From assembly GCF_035581365.1 (NCBI RefSeq), contig NZ_CP141590.1, forward strand, positions 1 through 64,000: DNA of 64,000 nt, written 5' to 3'. The notes under the pieces are model-generated. The model had not been told where the DNA came from. It made no database searches and was given only the letters and a program-made list of their open reading frames with translations. The position numbers and the translations under genes were made by a program. The number at the start of each line of letters is the position of its first letter. Within the stretch, counting starts at the first letter, position 1. Positions 7,842-16,600 of the stretch are shown here, piece by piece. This DNA comes from Tsuneonella sp. CC-YZS046. Its GTDB lineage: Bacteria > Pseudomonadota > Alphaproteobacteria > Sphingomonadales > Sphingomonadaceae.

Positions 7842-8315
7842 TTACCTTCTGCAATTGGTCTTGAGGTTGGGCTGATAGATACCCACCACTTTGCCGACCA
7901 TGCTATGCGCCACCCCCCAATCGGCGTATGGCCCATCGTGATAGCCAGTTGGCAGCACATGCCACCAGCGTTTCGGTTCACCCGCCCGTCTTATGACGCG
8001 CACAACCCTGCGACTTGTGCTGATGCGGACTCGTGGCTCACACGGCTCGTGCTCGCGATTGAACCGGTCATAGGTCTCCCAGCCCATGCCGCCAACGGGT
8101 CGCTGATTCTCAACGACGTAAAGCGCGCCGTCCTGAATTTCTTCACAACATAGGCCATCCGTCTCATAGACAACAACATAGCCTTGTAGGGCAACAACAT
8201 CGTGATGATGTACAGGAATACTGCGGAACACCCGCAGCTTCTGCAGAGCGAAGTCCGTTTCCGTTAATGAGAGGGCGGGTAAAGTGCTGGTGTGCGCTGT
8301 GGCGGTACTAGGCAT
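7842..8315 (-). CDS. Hypothetical protein, 157 aa
   Basis: A soluble beta-rich protein starting MPSTATAHTSTLPALSLTET at 8315, where the start overlaps the upstream gene's stop by 8 bp. The middle (DVVALQGYVVVYETDGLCCE) and the C-terminal VAHSMVGKVVGIYQP resemble the beta layout of S24/LexA-type C-terminal domains. I cannot see a convincing Ser-Lys dyad, so that resemblance may be superficial. It forms a two-gene operon with the 457-aa gene upstream. A longer in-frame start at 8378 would overlap that gene by 71 bp and is less likely. Confidence 0.55.
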   Translation of the reverse strand: MPSTATAHTSTLPALSLTETDFALQKLRVFRSIPVHHHDVVALQGYVVVYETDGLCCEEIQDGALYVVENQRPVGGMGWETYDRFNREHEPCEPRVRISTSRRVVRVIRRAGEPKRWWHVLPTGYHDGPYADWGVAHSMVGKVVGIYQPNLKTNCRR

Positions 8316-9681
8316 CGGAGCGCTCCTTGTCTTCCAGAACAGTCCAGCGGCTTCCCTTGTGAAGCGTGCCATGCTCAAAGACGTAGGAGATCATCGCCTC
8401 TCGGGCTCCACGTTTGCTCAGGGTGGAGCGATAGCGGTGAATTAGGCGACGAAGCGGGTATCCCGTCCACCCTTCCGCTTTCCATTTTTCTGCGGAATAG
8501 GGGATAGTCTCTTCGAGGCCCCCATCGGGCCGGACCATGATGCGCCCACCCGCCGCTAGATACTCGTTCGCTGCCTCTGCAATCGAGTTATAAGGCTGAT
8601 TATCGGCGAAGTGGCCGAGCATGTTTAACAAGGCAATCACGTCTTTTCGGCGGTGCCTACCCCGCCGTAGTTGAGCGGTTAGCGCATCAAGGCGAGCCCG
8701 GCGAAGATCTTCTTGGTTATCCAATGAATAACCAAGCATCAAATGGTCTTCGCCATTCTCATCTCTCGTGACGGTAATATCTATGCCGGAATTCCTGCAC
8801 GCCTTGACGAAGGCCACCGGATATTCATTGCGCATTGGTGCAAGCTCTTTGAGCACGTCCTCAATGGGCTGCGCTTGGGTAAGGTCCGGATCCTTCGGTG
8901 GGGCTAAATCCCGGACGATACTATCGAGCAAGCCGCAGGTTTCATCCTCAAGCTCTGTTTCATTGAGCAAGTCGGCGCCCCTGCAGAGTTGAATCTTCTC
9001 GATCATCTCTGCCCTATTTCGGACCTTGGAAGCGGCCAAAGTTTTCCATGCGCTCAGGTCGTCCTTGGTAGCGGCTTCCCATTCCAGCTCGATCGCGTCG
9101 GCATTGAGGCTTGTCCGTAGCACTTGCACGCTTTGCCGCCACGCTTCGACTTGCTCGCAATATTCGGGGAAATCGGGATGCCCCGCCATCTCCGCGGATG
9201 GGCGTTCGCAATCATGCGGTTTCAGGGTGTGCGGAACCTCGCGATCCAAAATGCCTACGCCGGGGACGGAGAGCTTATATCTGATCTTCTTCTCAGGCGC
9301 GCGCTGGTCGGCCTCGATAAGTATTCGCTCCAAGACGGCATGGGCTTCACCTGCTATCCGAGTTCGTTCCAGTGCGGCCTCATAAAGCTTCTTTGCCTGA
9401 TGGAACGAGATCGGCTCCCTTTTCTCCTTCAGCCAGTCCTGGTTCGACTTGGTGTCAGGACGGATGGCGCTCATCATATTCACTTCGCATGATCCTTTCG
9501 GCTGATTATCGAGCGGAGATTCGCTAGACGGGTGTCGATTGAGCGCTGATCGCCTAATGCCTTCCGAAGTATTAGCCTTATCGAAGGTTGGGTTTCCGTC
9601 CCGGATTGACTCGGTGGTTTCGTTCGCCGCCTGCGCAGCATTGACCCCGGACACGCTGGGTGTAGGGCTTTGGTCAGCCAT
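8308..9681 (-). CDS. Hypothetical protein, 457 aa
   Basis: A large cytoplasmic protein of unknown function. The first 65 residues are Ser/Asn/Thr-rich and probably disordered. The rest is helical and charged, with a KPHDCERPSAEMAGHPDFPE segment near residue 150, an acidic centre (NETELEDETCGLLDSIVRDL) and a basic C-terminal region (RRLIHRYRSTLSKRGAREAM). No enzyme motif is visible. It is transcribed divergently from the ribbon-helix-helix gene at 9769 across an 87-bp gap that carries an inverted repeat, so that regulator probably controls it. Confidence 0.6.
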   Translation of the reverse strand: MADQSPTPSVSGVNAAQAANETTESIRDGNPTFDKANTSEGIRRSALNRHPSSESPLDNQPKGSCEVNMMSAIRPDTKSNQDWLKEKREPISFHQAKKLYEAALERTRIAGEAHAVLERILIEADQRAPEKKIRYKLSVPGVGILDREVPHTLKPHDCERPSAEMAGHPDFPEYCEQVEAWRQSVQVLRTSLNADAIELEWEAATKDDLSAWKTLAASKVRNRAEMIEKIQLCRGADLLNETELEDETCGLLDSIVRDLAPPKDPDLTQAQPIEDVLKELAPMRNEYPVAFVKACRNSGIDITVTRDENGEDHLMLGYSLDNQEDLRRARLDALTAQLRRGRHRRKDVIALLNMLGHFADNQPYNSIAEAANEYLAAGGRIMVRPDGGLEETIPYSAEKWKAEGWTGYPLRRLIHRYRSTLSKRGAREAMISYVFEHGTLHKGSRWTVLEDKERSDA

Positions 9682-9752
9682 GATCGTCTCCTAACTAGAC
9701 GTTGTGGTCAGAGCCGGGTGGTCGTTGGTAGCTTCCACTCGGCTCGTTATTG

Positions 9753-9795
9753 TGTTATCAGAGTTTTAATGGTCAAGCAAGAAACTGTGATAACA
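9753..9795. promoter_or_regulatory. Inverted repeat TGTTATCA / TGATAACA, likely operator
   Basis: TGTTATCA at 9753-9760 and its exact complement TGATAACA at 9788-9795 flank the start codon of the ribbon-helix-helix gene. They lie in the AT-rich divergent region between it and the 457-aa gene. The position suits an autoregulatory operator for that protein. Binding is inferred, not shown. Confidence 0.45.
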
Positions 9796-9963
9796 AAGAA
9801 ACGCGGCCCTAAGCCTACTGGTGTAGGGAGGCTTATTGGTGTCCGCTTCCAACCGGATCAGCTTGCCGAAATCGATGCCTGGGCGGTTGTGCAGGAGGAT
9901 TCTCCTGGACGCCCGGAGGCTATTCGCAGACTGGTTTCCAAAGGTCTGGCGCGGCCATCCTGA
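9769..9963 (+). CDS. Ribbon-helix-helix (CopG/Arc-type) regulator
   Basis: A 64-aa basic protein. The core RLIGVRFQPDQLAEIDAWAV, then RPEAIRRLVSKGL, has the strand-helix-helix layout of CopG/Arc DNA-binding dimers, with a Lys/Arg arm (KKRGPKP) before it. ATG 9769 is used because a longer start at 9670 would overlap the divergent gene's coding start. It probably represses its own promoter and the divergent 457-aa gene through the nearby inverted repeat. The next gene follows 15 bp later on the same strand. Confidence 0.7.
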   Translation: MVKQETVITKKRGPKPTGVGRLIGVRFQPDQLAEIDAWAVVQEDSPGRPEAIRRLVSKGLARPS

Positions 9964-9978
9964 AAGAGGAGTTTGCTA

Positions 9979-10254
9979 ATGGTGGACGCACGCACGGCAA
10001 CGGCTGCTGATTTCGATAATGCGGCTCAGCGTAACGCCCATGCCTTCTGGGGGTGGCTCGTAGTGGTGGCGATCACCTGGTGGTTCACATCACATTGGTG
10101 GGCGCTCGTCCCTGGCGCTCTCGCCATCCTATGTGGCGTACAGTCTATTGGAGCAACGAGGGCCGCAGCCGCATTAAGAAAGGGAGTCTACGGCATTTCT
10201 AATCCAAACAATGGCGCACCTGACGGCAACGTGAAAAATCTGACAGATTCTTGA
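9979..10254 (+). CDS. Small membrane protein, 91 aa
   Basis: Residues 20-60 contain two hydrophobic helices (FWGWLVVVAITWWFTSHW and ALVPGALAILCGVQSIGATR) with an unusual run of Trp residues. The C-terminus is polar (NPNNGAPDGN). ATG 9979 has AAAGAGGAG upstream and follows the regulator gene by 15 bp, so the two are probably co-transcribed. No family is recognised. A two-helix membrane peptide next to a regulator could be an exclusion or toxin-like function, but nothing in the sequence proves it. Confidence 0.55.
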   Translation: MVDARTATAADFDNAAQRNAHAFWGWLVVVAITWWFTSHWWALVPGALAILCGVQSIGATRAAAALRKGVYGISNPNNGAPDGNVKNLTDS

Positions 10255-10401
10255 TGATTAGAAGGTCTGCACGCAGGCCAACGCGCTCGACATCGAAGTC
10301 CCCGCAAAGCGCAGGGTGGCAGAAGGTCTGATAAGTCTTGTCTTCGCCCATGCGGAACACGGCCTTCAGGCCTAGGCGGGAGGCTTACCAACATTGGCGT
10401 G

Positions 10402-11409
10402 ATGGACTCCGAGCCGAATATCAGGAACAAGATCAGCCGGGGCAAATTCATGGCGGTGTTTCCTGTTTCAATGTCTGGAAGCAATTGGATCAAACATCCT
10501 ATGGCTAGATTAGTCGGTGGGCTTATTGTCGCTATCACATACTGCGCGCTATGGATTGGTTACGGACTGCTAGAATCCACCAATTATGAAAGGCAGGCCC
10601 GCGCCAAGACCGAGGAATATTCCCGCCATACTAGCGACAAGGTAGCTGAGACCTGTGTGGGCATCCCCCGCGCCGAACGCATCAGATGCTTTTACGAAGC
10701 CATAGATGCTCAGGCTGAGTACGAATACAACCAAGCCGATCTTGTAGCCCAGCGGCAAAGTGCTCTGTGGGCCTATATCATGGCCGTTGCCGCGATAATC
10801 GGAATGGCCTTGAGCGCTGTAGGTGTTTGGTTGGTCTGGACTACTTTTCGCGAAACCAAACGCACCGCCGACGAAGCGAACGAAGCCAATAAGATTTCCC
10901 GTGATCAGATCCGCGCCCATCTTATCTGTGAGGGTGGTGAGTTCCAAGTTGGCGAAAACTTCGCAAACTTCACTCTCAAGTTCAAAAATATCGGCAATTC
11001 TAATGCGCGGCAAATTCGAACTCGCGTGAAACTGTGGGTCGCACGGAACGGTCTTGAGGGTGGAGTCCAAGAATTTTTTGGCAACGAGAAAGCTTGGATC
11101 ACGCTAATACCTGCCAGTCAGACCGAAAGGGCGACTGTGTTTTTCTCATCCATCAAGACTCGATTTGGCGGTGGGATCGAGCAGGAATTGATCCCGCAAA
11201 AAATCATCAACGCACTCAGAGATAAGAGTTTCAGTTGGTATGCGGTTGAAGTGACTTTTAGCTGGGACGACATATTCGGCCGTAGACAGAACATTTCCAT
11301 GTCTCTCAACGCTGAACGAGAGAGTATCTCCTCCAATGGGCAGAAAGGATTGATAGGACGTCTGCAACCAAGCTCCGCTAGGAATTATACTCCCGAACTC
11401 AAAGCCTGA
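10402..11409 (+). CDS. Two-helix membrane protein with large soluble C-terminal domain
   Basis: A 335-aa protein with a first membrane segment (LVGGLIVAITYCALWIGYG), a charged periplasmic-type loop with two Cys (ETCVGIPRAERIRCFYEA), and a second helix (WAYIMAVAAIIGMALSAVGV). A linker (FRETKRTADEANEANKISRD) leads into a cytosolic beta-rich domain (FQVGENFANFTLKFKNIGNS) of about 180 residues. This topology is common among uncharacterised membrane proteins of sphingomonad genomes and prophages. GTG 10399 is an adjacent alternative start. Function is unknown. Its AT-richer codon use marks it as accessory. Confidence 0.65.
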   Translation: MDSEPNIRNKISRGKFMAVFPVSMSGSNWIKHPMARLVGGLIVAITYCALWIGYGLLESTNYERQARAKTEEYSRHTSDKVAETCVGIPRAERIRCFYEAIDAQAEYEYNQADLVAQRQSALWAYIMAVAAIIGMALSAVGVWLVWTTFRETKRTADEANEANKISRDQIRAHLICEGGEFQVGENFANFTLKFKNIGNSNARQIRTRVKLWVARNGLEGGVQEFFGNEKAWITLIPASQTERATVFFSSIKTRFGGGIEQELIPQKIINALRDKSFSWYAVEVTFSWDDIFGRRQNISMSLNAERESISSNGQKGLIGRLQPSSARNYTPELKA

Positions 11410-11462
11410 AACAGGCGACGAACCGCAAAAGATGGCGCCCGCCACCACAAGTGCGGATAACC

Positions 11463-11947
11463 ATCTGCGTATTGGTGCGTTTGCTACATAATGCCGCAGA
11501 AGAATACGACGCTGCGCAGGAACGGGGGAGGTTCGCTCGAATGGGGCGCGACCACTCTTCCCGTGCGGAAGAGTGCATCCCCACAGTCGCCGACATCGGA
11601 CTGACGCACAAGGAAATCCACGAAGCCCGCAAAACGCGAGCCATACAAAAAGGGGTAATCGGAGTGTCTTGGAAAGACTTGCTGACTTGGAGTGCTATCG
11701 TGATGTTCGGCTTCTCCGCTTTGCTTTGGCTTGCCTCAACGCATGTGAAGGTCAATGCGGCCAAAGTGAGGCTGATTACCAGAAAATTCACGGACCAAGC
11801 GCGGGGCCGTTTCAGATTGTGAATGAGGATGGCAGCGATTTCTGTGCGACCATTGAGCGTCAATCCCGATGGAGTCGATGGGGAGCCTTTGCAACCGCCA
11901 TCGCGCTAATCCTTCAGGCAGGGGCCACCGCCCTTAATTCAAACTGA
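11463..11947 (+). pseudogene. Chimeric remnant: ParB-like fragment joined to a frameshifted membrane protein
   Basis: The first part (to about 11650) reads AAEEYDAAQERGRFARMGRD ... ADIGLTHKEIHEARKTR, matching the inner part of ParB-like or phage KorB-like proteins, but without their N- or C-terminal domains. It then passes directly into a membrane segment (WSAIVMFGFSALLWLAS). After about 11760 the sensible protein continues in another frame: YQKIHGPSAGPFQIVNEDGS, then a second hydrophobic helix WGAFATAIALILQAGATAL, stopping at 11947. So a gene fragment is fused to a membrane-protein gene that also carries a frameshift. It is probably not expressed as a working protein. Confidence 0.5.
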
Positions 11948-11981
11948 CCCACTGCCAAGGCATTTGATTCCTTGACAAATA

Positions 11982-12001
11982 AGAGGTATTATAATACCTC
12001 T
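11982..12001. promoter_or_regulatory. 20-bp perfect palindrome with TATAAT core
   Basis: AGAGGTATTATAATACCTCT is a perfect 20-bp palindrome ending 19 bp before the GTG of the 48-aa ribbon-helix-helix gene. TTGACA lies just upstream at 11972, and the palindrome contains TATTAT/TATAAT. It therefore looks like a promoter overlapped by an operator for the small regulator. Confidence 0.6.
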
Positions 12002-12020
12002 GTCTAGCAGGAGGATCGCC

Positions 12021-12167
12021 GTGAGGCAGACCCATCAAACCAATCTCATCTCCTTCCGGGCGAGTGATCAGCTGGCAAACGCCATCCTTGAACGCGCGGC
12101 TAGATCGGGCGTTTCGATAAGCGAATGTCTCCGTTCCGTGGTTCGCGAGAAGGTGGGGCTGCAATGA
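12021..12167 (+). CDS. Minimal ribbon-helix-helix regulator, 48 aa
   Basis: A 48-aa frame with an AGGAGG ribosome-binding site 6 bp before its GTG start. It reads TNLISFRASDQLANAILERA and then SGVSISECLRSVVREKVGLQ. One beta strand followed by two helices is the full Arc/CopG fold with nothing extra. The stop overlaps the next start as ATGA. A 20-bp palindrome lies directly upstream, so autoregulation is likely, and it may control the virion-like genes that follow. Confidence 0.65.
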   Translation: MRQTHQTNLISFRASDQLANAILERAARSGVSISECLRSVVREKVGLQ

Positions 12168-12481
12168 GCGCCGCCTCCCTCACTCCGGCCACGGATGACT
12201 TTCTGTCCGCAGTGTTGACTTGGGCGCTTCGACCTGAAGTCGCTCCGATCCCGCCTGAAGATTTCGCCTTATGGGCCAATTGGCATTGTGCTCGCGAACT
12301 GGCCCACTGCGTTGGTCCCCTGATGGGACTTGGCGAAGCAGATGTTTTCGACATCCTCACGCGCATTCCGGACAACATGCTTTCGCTGCTCGACAGTCCG
12401 CAGGGTTGGACAGCGCTGGCTGAATATATTGCCCAATATCTACGGCTCCCCGGCCCGCTTTTCATGCCGGTCATCCACTGA
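12164..12481 (+). CDS. Hypothetical phage protein, 105 aa
   Basis: A short helical protein (MSAASLTPATDDFLSAVLTW ... LTRIPDNMLSLLDSPQGW) with no known motif. ATG 12164 overlaps the small regulator's TGA, and its own stop lies 9 bp before the next gene, which fits one operon with the two large phage-like genes. Similar small proteins occur before internal virion protein genes, but I cannot name the family. Confidence 0.6.
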   Translation: MSAASLTPATDDFLSAVLTWALRPEVAPIPPEDFALWANWHCARELAHCVGPLMGLGEADVFDILTRIPDNMLSLLDSPQGWTALAEYIAQYLRLPGPLFMPVIH

Positions 12482-12490
12482 GGAAACATC

Positions 12491-13690
12491 ATGGCGGTAA
12501 ACTGGAACACGCCCGGCGCGGAGGATAACTCACTGGCCTATTTTCAGCTTGGGACCAAGCTGGGAGAGGGGATCAGAGAACGACAGGCCCTTGCCAAATT
12601 CGCACGCAATCCTGACGATCCCGAAGCCCTGGCCGGGGTTATGGCGGTTCGCCCTGAATTGGGGATGAAGTTATCCGAATTTCAGGACAAGCGAGCATTC
12701 AGCAACGCCCTGGCCGAATATGTCGCCGGGGGTGGAGTTGAAGGGGGCGGCACGAACGCATTGCTCGGCTTTGGATTGTCGGGCGCTGGTCCATCTTCAA
12801 GGGCTCCACGGCCTACCGTTGCACCGTTTTCGCCCGCGCAGGAGGAACAGTCCTTCAATCAGGCGTTCTCCCATCTGCCTGATCCCACTACACAGCCACA
12901 GGGCGGGGCAATACCCGGCCAGATGCCACCCATGCACGGCCTTATCTCCGGCCATGGTGGCGGCACCTTCGACACCAGCAGCCTACAGGTCACGTCCACG
13001 GGCCGCTCAGGCGATCCGATGACGCCCGACGCTCCAGCGGACAACACTTCCGATCTATCGTTCCTCGGTCAACCTCAGACCGGGCGGGACCGCGCCTTTC
13101 TCCGTATGGTTCAGCGCTATCCCGAAAAGGCTCTGAAGATCCAATCCACACTAAGGGATAATTTTGTCGGGCGTATGGAAGCGGAACACAAGTTCTACTC
13201 CATGGCGGTCGATGAGCTGTCCAGGGCAAGGGACGATACGGGCTGGCAGAGCGGGCTTGCTCGGTTGGAGCCCTACGCCGCCGCCCTTGGGGCTGACCTC
13301 GGTGAATCCGTTCCCCTGACATACCCCGGCGAAGAAGGAGTGAAGCGCCTCTTGCAGCAGGCCATGCCCATAAAGCAACGGCTCGATCACCTCATGCAGC
13401 AGGCGAACATAGATACGGACAATGCCCGTGCTGATCGCAACACGAATAGCCTGATCGCAACCCGGGAGGGCCGTCTTGCCGAGACGCGACGCAACAATGA
13501 ACTGCGCAATGCAACCGTTCAGCGAGGACAGGATATTCGCAGCTCCGACACCAGGCGAGGCCAGGATACGCGTGGGAGCGGTGCAGGGGGGCGAGCGCAG
13601 ATCGTTGCGGTGAAGACACCGGAAGAAGCGCGGGCGCTTCCCCAGGGGACTCGGTTCCGTACACCTGATGGCCGGGTTAAGGTCCGGTAG
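12491..13690 (+). CDS. Phage structural or ejection-type protein, 399 aa
   Basis: The protein has an N-terminal ordered part (NWNTPGAEDNSLAYFQLGTK), a long Gly/Pro/Ser-rich disordered region (about 85-200), a helical region (FLRMVQRYPEKALKIQSTLR onward to about 340), a Gln/Arg/Asp-rich repeat area (QRGQDIRSSDTRRGQDTRG), and a C-terminal tag, EEARALPQGTRFRTPDGRVK. That last motif is common at the C-terminus of podovirus-like internal or tail proteins. It sits 2 bp upstream of the 1602-aa gene. A virion-associated role is inferred from sequence style and position. No enzyme motif is visible. Confidence 0.6.
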   Translation: MAVNWNTPGAEDNSLAYFQLGTKLGEGIRERQALAKFARNPDDPEALAGVMAVRPELGMKLSEFQDKRAFSNALAEYVAGGGVEGGGTNALLGFGLSGAGPSSRAPRPTVAPFSPAQEEQSFNQAFSHLPDPTTQPQGGAIPGQMPPMHGLISGHGGGTFDTSSLQVTSTGRSGDPMTPDAPADNTSDLSFLGQPQTGRDRAFLRMVQRYPEKALKIQSTLRDNFVGRMEAEHKFYSMAVDELSRARDDTGWQSGLARLEPYAAALGADLGESVPLTYPGEEGVKRLLQQAMPIKQRLDHLMQQANIDTDNARADRNTNSLIATREGRLAETRRNNELRNATVQRGQDIRSSDTRRGQDTRGSGAGGRAQIVAVKTPEEARALPQGTRFRTPDGRVKVR

Positions 13691-13692
13691 CG

Positions 13693-16600
13693 ATGGCCGA
13701 TCAGTGGAGCGAATTTGAGGATGCCGAACCGGTAGCCTCCAGCGCGCATCAATGGGCCGAGTTTGACGATGCGCCAAGAACCGGCAAGCCGCGCAAATCC
13801 AGAAAGAGGGCGAAGGGCAAGGATGCGCCGCCACCCTCTATGGACACCATCACGAACGTTCATGATGGCGACACAGCCCAGCTCGCCTCGGGCAACGCCT
13901 TGCGGCTCTTTGGGGTCGATGCCCCTGAACTGAACCAGCAAGGCTGGAATCGGGACTACATGCCGGTCCAGATCGGGGAGAGCGCTCGCAATGCCCTTAT
14001 GGACTACGCTTCTCCGCAATCCATCATTGGCGCGCCGGTTGGCCGGTCATATGGGCGAACTGTCGCGCCGGTGGAGACGGCTGGGCAAGATGTGGGATTC
14101 GCGATGCTTCGCACGGGCAATGCTCTTGCGGCTCCCGATTTTCTGGCAGGCGAGCCAGCGCGCAGAGCGGACTATATGCAGGCCGAACGGCTGGCGCGGC
14201 TGAACCGTCTCGGCGTGCATGACACCTTTCACCAGTCACCGGAACAGCATCGGGCCAATCCCGATTATCAACCCAGCCGCGAGACGGTGGCGCAATTCTG
14301 GGACACGCCCACGCCGTTTGCTGGCCTGCGCCCCGAAGTCGAGAAGCAGCTTTTCGGGATGATCTACGACCCGAATGTTTCGCTGGAAGACGCTGCTACC
14401 TACGCCAAGGAAAACGGTGGTATTCTGGACATGGACAGCGCTAAGGCAGCGCGTGAATCCTTCCTCAAGGGCAATGCGGCGCAGGGTATTCAGTATAAAG
14501 ATCAGCCCCGTATCCTGACTGATCTGGGCGACGGTGCAACCGGCGCGGCGGTTCGCGGTGGTGGTTCGGGCTTTCTTGCCGGTGGTCTGGATGAAGCCGG
14601 GGCGATCCCGGATATGTTTGGCCTGACCCCAGGCCGAGAGAATGTGTTCAACTCGGATCGGCGCTGGGCGGATATCTGGTCGAACAACCAGCAACAAAAT
14701 AGTGCGATCCTCGGTTACGATGAGCAAGCTCATCCCTATGCCACGCTGGGCGGGCAATTGGCCGGTGGTCTGCTTGTGCCAGCCGGTGCGGGTGCCAGGA
14801 CAGTGCCGCAGCTTTTCCGCGTCGGGGCTGCCTATGGCGGTGCGGAAGGGTTCCTTGGGACGGAGGGGGAGATCGGACAGCGCGCAATTGGCGGTGCGGT
14901 TGGCGTTCCTGTCGGCGGCGTTCTCGGGGCCGGTCTGGGCAAAGCGCTGGAAGTCACCGCGCCGTATGCGGGCAGACTTATCGACCGGCTGACCAGCAAG
15001 GCCCCCAGATTGACTCCTGAGGGCTCTGCAAGCGATCTGGCGGATATTCCCCCGCCGCCACCTGGTTTCGTGCTGGACGAGTCTCCTGGGCCTTCTGTGG
15101 GCGAAATCGGCATGGCAGCCGATCCCATGCCATCCGTGTCGGCTCCGCTGCGCCGTCCAGATTATCTCGATATGGGGCCGGTCAAGGCCCCCCGCCTGGG
15201 CGATCCGATTTCCGAAGCGCAGATGCGCGCGATTGCAGAGAACATCACGCCTCAGGATGTGATGCCGATCCCGTCCAACATGGTCGATGGCATTGAGGAA
15301 GCGGCTGCCAAGGATGCAGGCCGGTTCGCTCCTGCGCGTCCCGTGGACGAAAGGTCCGAACTGGACCGGATCACGGTTCGCGGCTGGAATGGCGGCGAAG
15401 TGCCGAAGGTCGGCCCTACCGATATGGTTGGCTGGCTCCGGCAGCAAGGCGGTCTTACCGATCAGGGCGGTGAGCTATCCCATATGGGCCTCAACAACGC
15501 GGCTCGGCGCGGATTGGATTTCGTTGGCCAGGAAACCCGCTTCGGTCCCTTGGTGAGCGATACCGGCATGACGCTGGACGATGCCGCCATGCGCGCATGG
15601 GAAGCGGGATATTTCCCGGATCATGCCGAGCGCCCGACGACTGGCGAATTTCTGGATGCGCTGCGGGATACCTATGAGGGCCGCAATCGCCGGTTCCTGC
15701 CGGAAGACCTCGCGCAGATTGATCGCTTCGACGCGACCCGTGCGGATCGTCTCGACCTCGAACAGCGCCTTGCGGAAGGCCCCGTGTTTCAGGATCGATC
15801 GATTGCAGCAGATGAGCCCCAGCCGTTCCCGCCCGTGCAAGCCTATGAGGAATGGCCAGCCGGTGGACCGGACTTCGCCGGGAACATCAACCTGTCGAAG
15901 CTGGAAAGCCCTCAGGATATTTCCCGCGCCCTTTACCAGACCGAACGCCGTGTAGGGTTCGACGCTGCCACCCGTGGGCGAGTATCGCAGGCAGAGACGG
16001 AGAGGCTTGCTGCCGATCTGGGCATGACACCTGAGAAGCTGCTGTCCCGCCGGGCCGGTCAGGCGTTCAATGCGGAAGAGGCGCTGGCTGCGCGCCAGCT
16101 CCTTGCGAAGTCGGGTAACGAGTTGGTGAACGCCGCTAGGCGCATTCGAGGGATGGAAGATCCCGGTTCTCAATTGCTGGCCGACTTTCAGCAAAAGTGG
16201 ATGCGTCATGTCGCGATCCAAGAACAGGTTGCTGGCATGACTGCGGAAGCAGGGCGAGTGCTCGCACAATTCAAAATGGCCGCGAACAGTCGCGTTGTGC
16301 ATGGCGATGTGCTCGCAGCGCTTGTTAAGAAGGGTGGCGGGAAAGATAATCTCCAGAATGTCGCCAATGTGCTGCTGGACGCCGCCGAGACATCCGCCGG
16401 CGTGTTCAATGTGCTGGCGGATAAGCTCAAGCGACCGAAGTGGCATAGCCGTGCATCGGAGCTTTACATCAATTTCCTACTGTCAGGCCCTCAAACCCAT
16501 GTCGTGAACATGGTGTCCAACACGCTGACGGCAATGGCGCAGATACCCGAACACATCGCTGCTGCCGGTATTGGCAGGGCTCGACAGGCTTTCACCAATG

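Noticed and set aside
10258-10385. Minus-strand protein-like frame (FRMGEDKTYQTFCHPALCG, then GDFDVERVGLRADLL)
   Set aside because: It has coding composition but no start codon, no recognised family and is overlapped by the end of the small membrane gene. Possibly a gene fragment, not strong enough to list as a gene.
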